Of a stretch of DNA of 64,000 nt, positions 59,500 to 64,000 are shown piece by piece; within the stretch, counting starts at the first letter, position 1; each line of letters opens with the position of its first letter. The notes beneath the pieces were generated by a model. It had not been told where the DNA came from. It was given only the letters and a program-made list of their open reading frames with translations, and ran no database searches. The translations under genes and the position numbers were made by a program. Source of the stretch: Marasmius tenuissimus (lineage: Eukaryota > Basidiomycota > Agaricomycetes > Agaricales > Marasmiaceae); assembly GCA_029532415.1 (NCBI GenBank), contig JAQOTA010000050.1:2108001-2172000 (forward strand), read 5' to 3'.

Positions 59500-61306
59500 A
59501 TGAATGAAGCACTTATTAGTAGGTTCATTCCGTTCTCTTTACAACTTACTATTCTAAACACTCACTTAGGCCCGTTTAACATTACTCATCCGACTACTAT
59601 CCAGACACCGCTGTACACGTATCGCGCTCTGCTCTCACGCTTCGACCCCTCCGGACGTTTTGTTGGCGTTGGTACATTCGATGGATCAGCTTATATTTAT
59701 GACTTGGACACGAGAGCTCCCGTGAGGACACTGGATGGCCATGTCAAGAACATAACGAGCCTGGAGTACGTGTTTCAATAAGTCAGAGGTTATGTGAGTA
59801 TTGACAATGTCAGTTTTTCTGCGTAGCTGGTCGAGACATTCGCGATATGTGCTGACGTCGTCAAAGGATTGGAACGTGATTATCTGGGATCTCTCCTCGA
59901 CCTGTGATCCACCTCAGCGACTGGCAACCATTCGTTTGGATGCACCAGTTTCGTGGGCCTCGTTCCATCCACGAAACAGGTATTGTACGAAGCTCGATCT
60001 CTTCTCTCCGCTGACACGACATTAGTCAGATCATACTCATTCTGACAAGTACTGGAGAGGTTTATCTACAAGACTTGCGGCCTAGCTACCGTGAACGTTT
60101 TGAGCTATGTGAGCCCCAAGAGGAAGGTGAAGATGAGGAATCCGGCCGTCGGTGCGTCGTCAGATCTGCGCTCCAGACTGCAAACTTACTGCTATGCTTT
60201 TTGTTAGGGCAGCTATGACTGTCGCGAGGTTTGATCCATCTGGAAAACAGATCTTTGTCGGCACTTCTTCGGGGCATATTCTCGTTTTCAACACTAGGAC
60301 AAGGATTGTCAGTCGCGTCACATCCCGAACCTGAGGTTTCGATCTAAGAACGTGTTATAGATGGTAGGAAGGCACAAAACAGGCGGTGGTACCATGAAGG
60401 GTTTTGAGTTCGCAAAATCTGGCCGGTATGAAACTGGTTCCATTTTTTCCCTTGACTCAACTTAGATTCATTCGCAGACGGCTGCTAACCAACTCCTCGG
60501 ACCGTACGTTGCGCCAATATAACCTCCCGACCTATCCGCAGCCAGGCGAAGGAGTCCTTGAAACGGACCTGGAACCGACACATCGTTTTAACGATCCGAT
60601 TACCAAAACAGCTTGGAATGCAATGTCCTACAGCCCGGACGGCGAATGGTTAGCAGGAGGTGGGTCATTTGCTGGCACATTCTTCATTTCCTCTAAATCT
60701 TGCAGCAGGCTCCGCCGACCCGGCGTCGCACAAGATATACATCTGGGACATATCAAATGATGGACAGTTTACAGCTGCCCTGGATGGTGGAAGGGAACAA
60801 CTACTTCATCTTCATGTTCGTACCTTGGAGGCATTACATCTTGTTCGTCTCGCTGACATCGTTTGTCGCCCTGAATTGGTTTGATAGTGGCATCCGTCCA
60901 AGTCTGCAATAGTCTCCACGGCCCTACACGGCAATATATTTCTATGGCATAGTCCCAACCCCGAACGTTGGGGCGCTTTTGCCGGAGGTTTTGAAGAGGT
61001 TGATGAGAACGTAGAGTACGAAGAGAAGGAGGATGAGTTTGATATCGTGAGTAGTGTATTACAGTTCCACCGAACTCCCTTCTCCAACTTGCTTTTTAGG
61101 AAGATGAAGAGGAAATTCACAAGCGGAAGATGAAAGCTGAAGAAGAAGATGTCGATGTCGACGCTATTAGTGATGAGACACATCAAAAGCCTCAGTTTTT
61201 ACCTCAAGAAAATGAGGATGACGAGTGGGCAGACTTGGAACCGGATGACGACTGCACCTCTTGGAAGATGAAGATTATCTTAGAGGCTAGCGACTCTTTG
61301 CCGTGA
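59500..61306 (+). CDS. SWD1: COMPASS subunit SWD1 (RBBP5 homologue)
   Basis: A WD40 subunit of the Set1/COMPASS histone H3K4 methyltransferase. Ten exons (59500-59518, 59570-59765, 59827-59979, 60026-60151, 60208-60307, 60361-60425, 60478-60659, 60709-60815, 60888-61046, 61100-61306) give 437 residues. WD repeats include FDGSAYIYDLDTRAPVRTLD, SSKDWNVIIWDL, SGKQIFVGTSSGHILVFNTR and HKIYIWDIS. The diagnostic hinge FEEVDENVEYEEKEDEFDI matches the RBBP5 segment that activates the methyltransferase, followed by an acidic tail. The first exon holds only six codons. The acceptor at 60708 was chosen over 60705 because it gives LAGGSADP; both keep frame. Confidence 0.94.
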
Positions 61307-62798
61307 ATTTTATCCTGCGCATAGAGCCTTAGTGTAAACGATCTGCTAATTGATGAAAAGTTGGCTTCTGGGCTGCAGAGTGCAGTCGTAGAAGGCAGTA
61401 AACCATTGGACACCTTTTTTACAAATGGGCGCTCAAGCAACAGGAAGCGCCCGGAAAAGAGCCTACCCAGTTTTACTTTCTTCCTCTGGATCTACCACGT
61501 TCAGCCCAGGACCTCCATGATCTACATGGTCTACACGCTCAATCCAGCCTATTCCCCGCTCGGCATATCTATACCGAGAGTAACAGTTTAGAGACGGATT
61601 GGTGCGTGGTTTCTCACTGGATTGTTGGGGAACTACTTGACATCGGGGGTGCAGGTGAGGCTCGATACCACTCTCTTCGCAACCGCTCATAAACATCTTT
61701 CGGTCATAGCGTGGTGGTATGAGCCTAATCAAGAGCGTAAAGTCATTTCTCAACGATCACCAGACAGCGTCAACAGATAACCAAAGCGCAGTTTACTGTG
61801 CTGCCTGAGGCCTGAGGCTTCATCAATCAGCGCGTCCGTACCCTCGCACTATGAAGAAATCACATTCGCAACCGTCATCTCGTCCACATGCGCCATCGAC
61901 ATCTTGCGGGCTCACCTTCGTTCCCAAATACAATGTGTTCATTCAATTCGATCTCTCCTTCAGTTCCTGCCAAGCCACGGACATACTTGCATCTTGCCTG
62001 GGTCTCTGATGCCTGATGTGGGCGCCTTCAACCGTTTTCTGAGATGAGACAGCCATATACATAGTCTCCACGAGATTACTTACATCCTTCTTAGCCTGGG
62101 CGCGTCGGGGACACGTTCCAAGTGTCTGCCCAGGACCCCCTTACAGTTCCTTCCTCGCCAGTACCATGCGAACATTTACAAAAACATCAACACTCTTACA
62201 CGGACCTCATACTCGAATCTGATTCTGGTTGCCCTTTGCCGTGCAATGCGCAATGAGACGTCCCAAAACACTCAGCGATTTTTGGTGTTTCCCAGCAATG
62301 TAAGCCTTAACTCCCGGCATTTGCTTAGTACCGATTCGCGTCAGCCGGCATCCAGATCATGAGCTTGTTGAAGACATTTTCATGCTCACTGTTGTAAATG
62401 AAGCTTTGCCAGAAACACACTTGGCGACACCGCTGCCACCCATTCTGTTTGTTATTGCTAGTACCGACAGTGTAGTGCCAGTTCCAAATGGGACTACGTC
62501 TGGCAGTCAGAGGCGAGCTATGGTGGCTTGACACATGGGGGCAGTTCGCCAGTGCACCAACACCCGAAATATAGCCATACCACTTCGTATTGAACGTCTG
62601 GTCGCCGACGGAAGCGAGCTAATATAATTTCGATTCGATCCCAGGGGTATGCTGCAGGATGTCCCTGCGATCCCGTTCGAACATCTAATCAATATAGTGA
62701 CAGGAATCACAGGAGGGCGCGAAAGGAAACGTTTAAAAGCCGGCAACTACCAGCACCATATGTCAGCTGCTTTTGTTCCTCATCAAAAGTGTGGACCC
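61307..62798. other. Intergenic region
   Basis: The 3-prime flank of SWD1 and the promoter of hydrolase 3. Frames such as 61463-61753 (minus) lack recognisable motifs. Confidence 0.5.
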
Positions 62799-64000
62799 AT
62801 GCTCGTCCTTCATAGGCTTGTGAACTTCCTCTCGCTCCTTTCTCTTGCCACCGTCGTTCTAGGGCAAGGCGGACGGGTGACGTCTGGCAAGCTGGTTGTC
62901 GATGACAAGACGAAGGTCGAACTCGCCTACCTCGACAGTGGTGTTCCCCCAGGCGCCAAAACCTATACCACGATCTTCGCAATTCATGGCATGATCTTCA
63001 CCAATCGTGAGACCTGTATTGAACTGCCATCATCATTATCGCTTAATGTCGCAATCAGTTATATTCGAGAAGATGCTCTCGATTGCACCTTCGAAAGGGG
63101 TCCGTCTGGTGGCCGTCCAGCGTCGCCCATTCCCCGGCTCCACTCCTTTCACGCCTCAAGAACTCAACGTGACACTCACCGGTGGAAGTAGTGACCAAGA
63201 ACGGGCAGCATATGCCGAGGCACGAGGACACGAATTGGCCAACTTCATCGACCGTTTCATCCAGAAGTTCAAGCTACCAGCCATCGGGGCAAACGGGCAA
63301 GGCGGATCAGTTATATGGGGCTGGTCTGTCGGAGCTCTACTCCCCGTTTGGACGATTGGTAACGCCAAGACCCTTCCCGCTGATGTCAAAACCCGTTTGG
63401 GAGCCAACGTTCGGTCATTAATCATCTACGGTATATCCCCCATTTTCTCTGTTTATGAAGCCCGGTAACTCATAGAAGCGTGGCAGAGGCGGCACCACTT
63501 GTTCTGGGTCTTCCTATGCCACCTCAAAACTGGAGTCCTCTTGTTGACGAGTCGGTGGTCGAGAACAGGCGCCTCCCGTTGTTCGCGCAATGGTCCACCG
63601 GGTACTTCACTCACAACGGTGTACCGTTCTCGCTCAAGACCCCTCATAATCCCGACCTATTGGAATGGGTCCTGCACACACCGACAGTCGTTCCGACGGT
63701 ATACAACATTCCGCTTGACAAGTTCAACAAGATCGCCACCTTCGGTGCTGATGCACAGACCGATCTTCCCATCCTATTCTTTTTCGCGAAGGACCTCAAG
63801 AATGGATATGACAACACGTTCAAAGACGCGGAGACTGCAAAGATTTTCCCAAGGATGAAGAGGGGTGTTATGCAGGGTACCTTGGGCCCAGCCTTCGGAG
63901 CTGCTGGTCTATGGGCGATTCAGGACGACCTCGCTGCCAGCGGGAGCTCGGTCCGGGTCGATTATAAGTTGGTTGACGGCGGGAATCATTTCGTGAGTCC
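62799..64000 (+). CDS. Secreted alpha/beta-hydrolase-fold protein, copy 3 (3-prime end outside window)
   Basis: Very similar along its length to hydrolase 1 at 33.3 kb. Exons 62799-63006, 63059-63430 and 63487-63992 are present. The donor GTGAGTCC at 63993 begins the third intron, so the short last exon lies outside the window. The leader (LVNFLSLLSLATVVLGQ) looks like a signal peptide. Nucleophile elbow GWSVGA; GGNHF at the end of exon 3 carries the probable catalytic His. Exon 2 is 372 nt in both copies. The copies differ in promoter region and in intron sequence, so the duplication is not recent. Confidence 0.85.

Overview
The window is nuclear DNA from a filamentous basidiomycete, most likely an Agaricomycete. 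Nearly every gene is cut by several introns of about 45-75 bp with fungal splice sites. The gene content also fits: a DUF6534-type membrane protein, a fungal LIM-domain-binding protein, basidiomycete-style P450s, a secreted GMC oxidoreductase and ICMT-like methyltransferases. I saw no rRNA, tRNA or CRISPR array.

Layout. (1) 1-3.6 kb is repetitive: a near-symmetrical inverted repeat with arms of about 860 bp. Its left arm carries a 1,377-bp DNA transposon (210-1586, TAA target duplication). Direct repeats follow. (2) 3.6-7.6 kb is sparse, with one uncertain spliced gene, one stop-interrupted ORF and a small hairpin element. (3) 7.6-31.7 kb is a dense block of conserved housekeeping and chromatin genes: IMP3 (SSU processome), a LIM-domain-binding co-regulator, a PNUTS-like PP1 regulatory subunit, an HMG-box protein, two tandem WW-domain genes (the first WWM1-like), RAD16 (nucleotide excision repair) and a concentrative nucleoside transporter. 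(4) 33.3-55.6 kb looks like a secondary-metabolite gene cluster: an alpha/beta hydrolase, an ICMT-like methyltransferase, a secreted GMC oxidoreductase, three cytochrome P450s, a UbiA-superfamily membrane prenyltransferase or terpene cyclase, an aldo-keto reductase, a SAM methyltransferase and a second alpha/beta hydrolase. (5) 56.3-61.3 kb returns to non-cluster genes: DUF6534 and the COMPASS subunit SWD1. A third paralogue of the same hydrolase family runs off the right edge.

How the genes may work together. In the cluster, the UbiA enzyme is the only visible candidate for building or cyclising an isoprenoid skeleton. The P450s, GMC enzyme, AKR and methyltransferases would tailor it, and the hydrolases may release, hydrolyse or detoxify an ester or lactone. 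This is inferred from co-location; no product can be named. Exon models were assembled by hand from reading-frame continuity, splice sites and family motifs. Where all exon lengths were summed they gave an intact frame: IMP3, LDB, PNUTS-like, HMG, both WW genes, RAD16, CNT, hydrolase 1, ICMT-like, UbiA and SWD1. Notable gene-structure features are microexons of 10-12 nt in four genes and three likely GC-AG introns.
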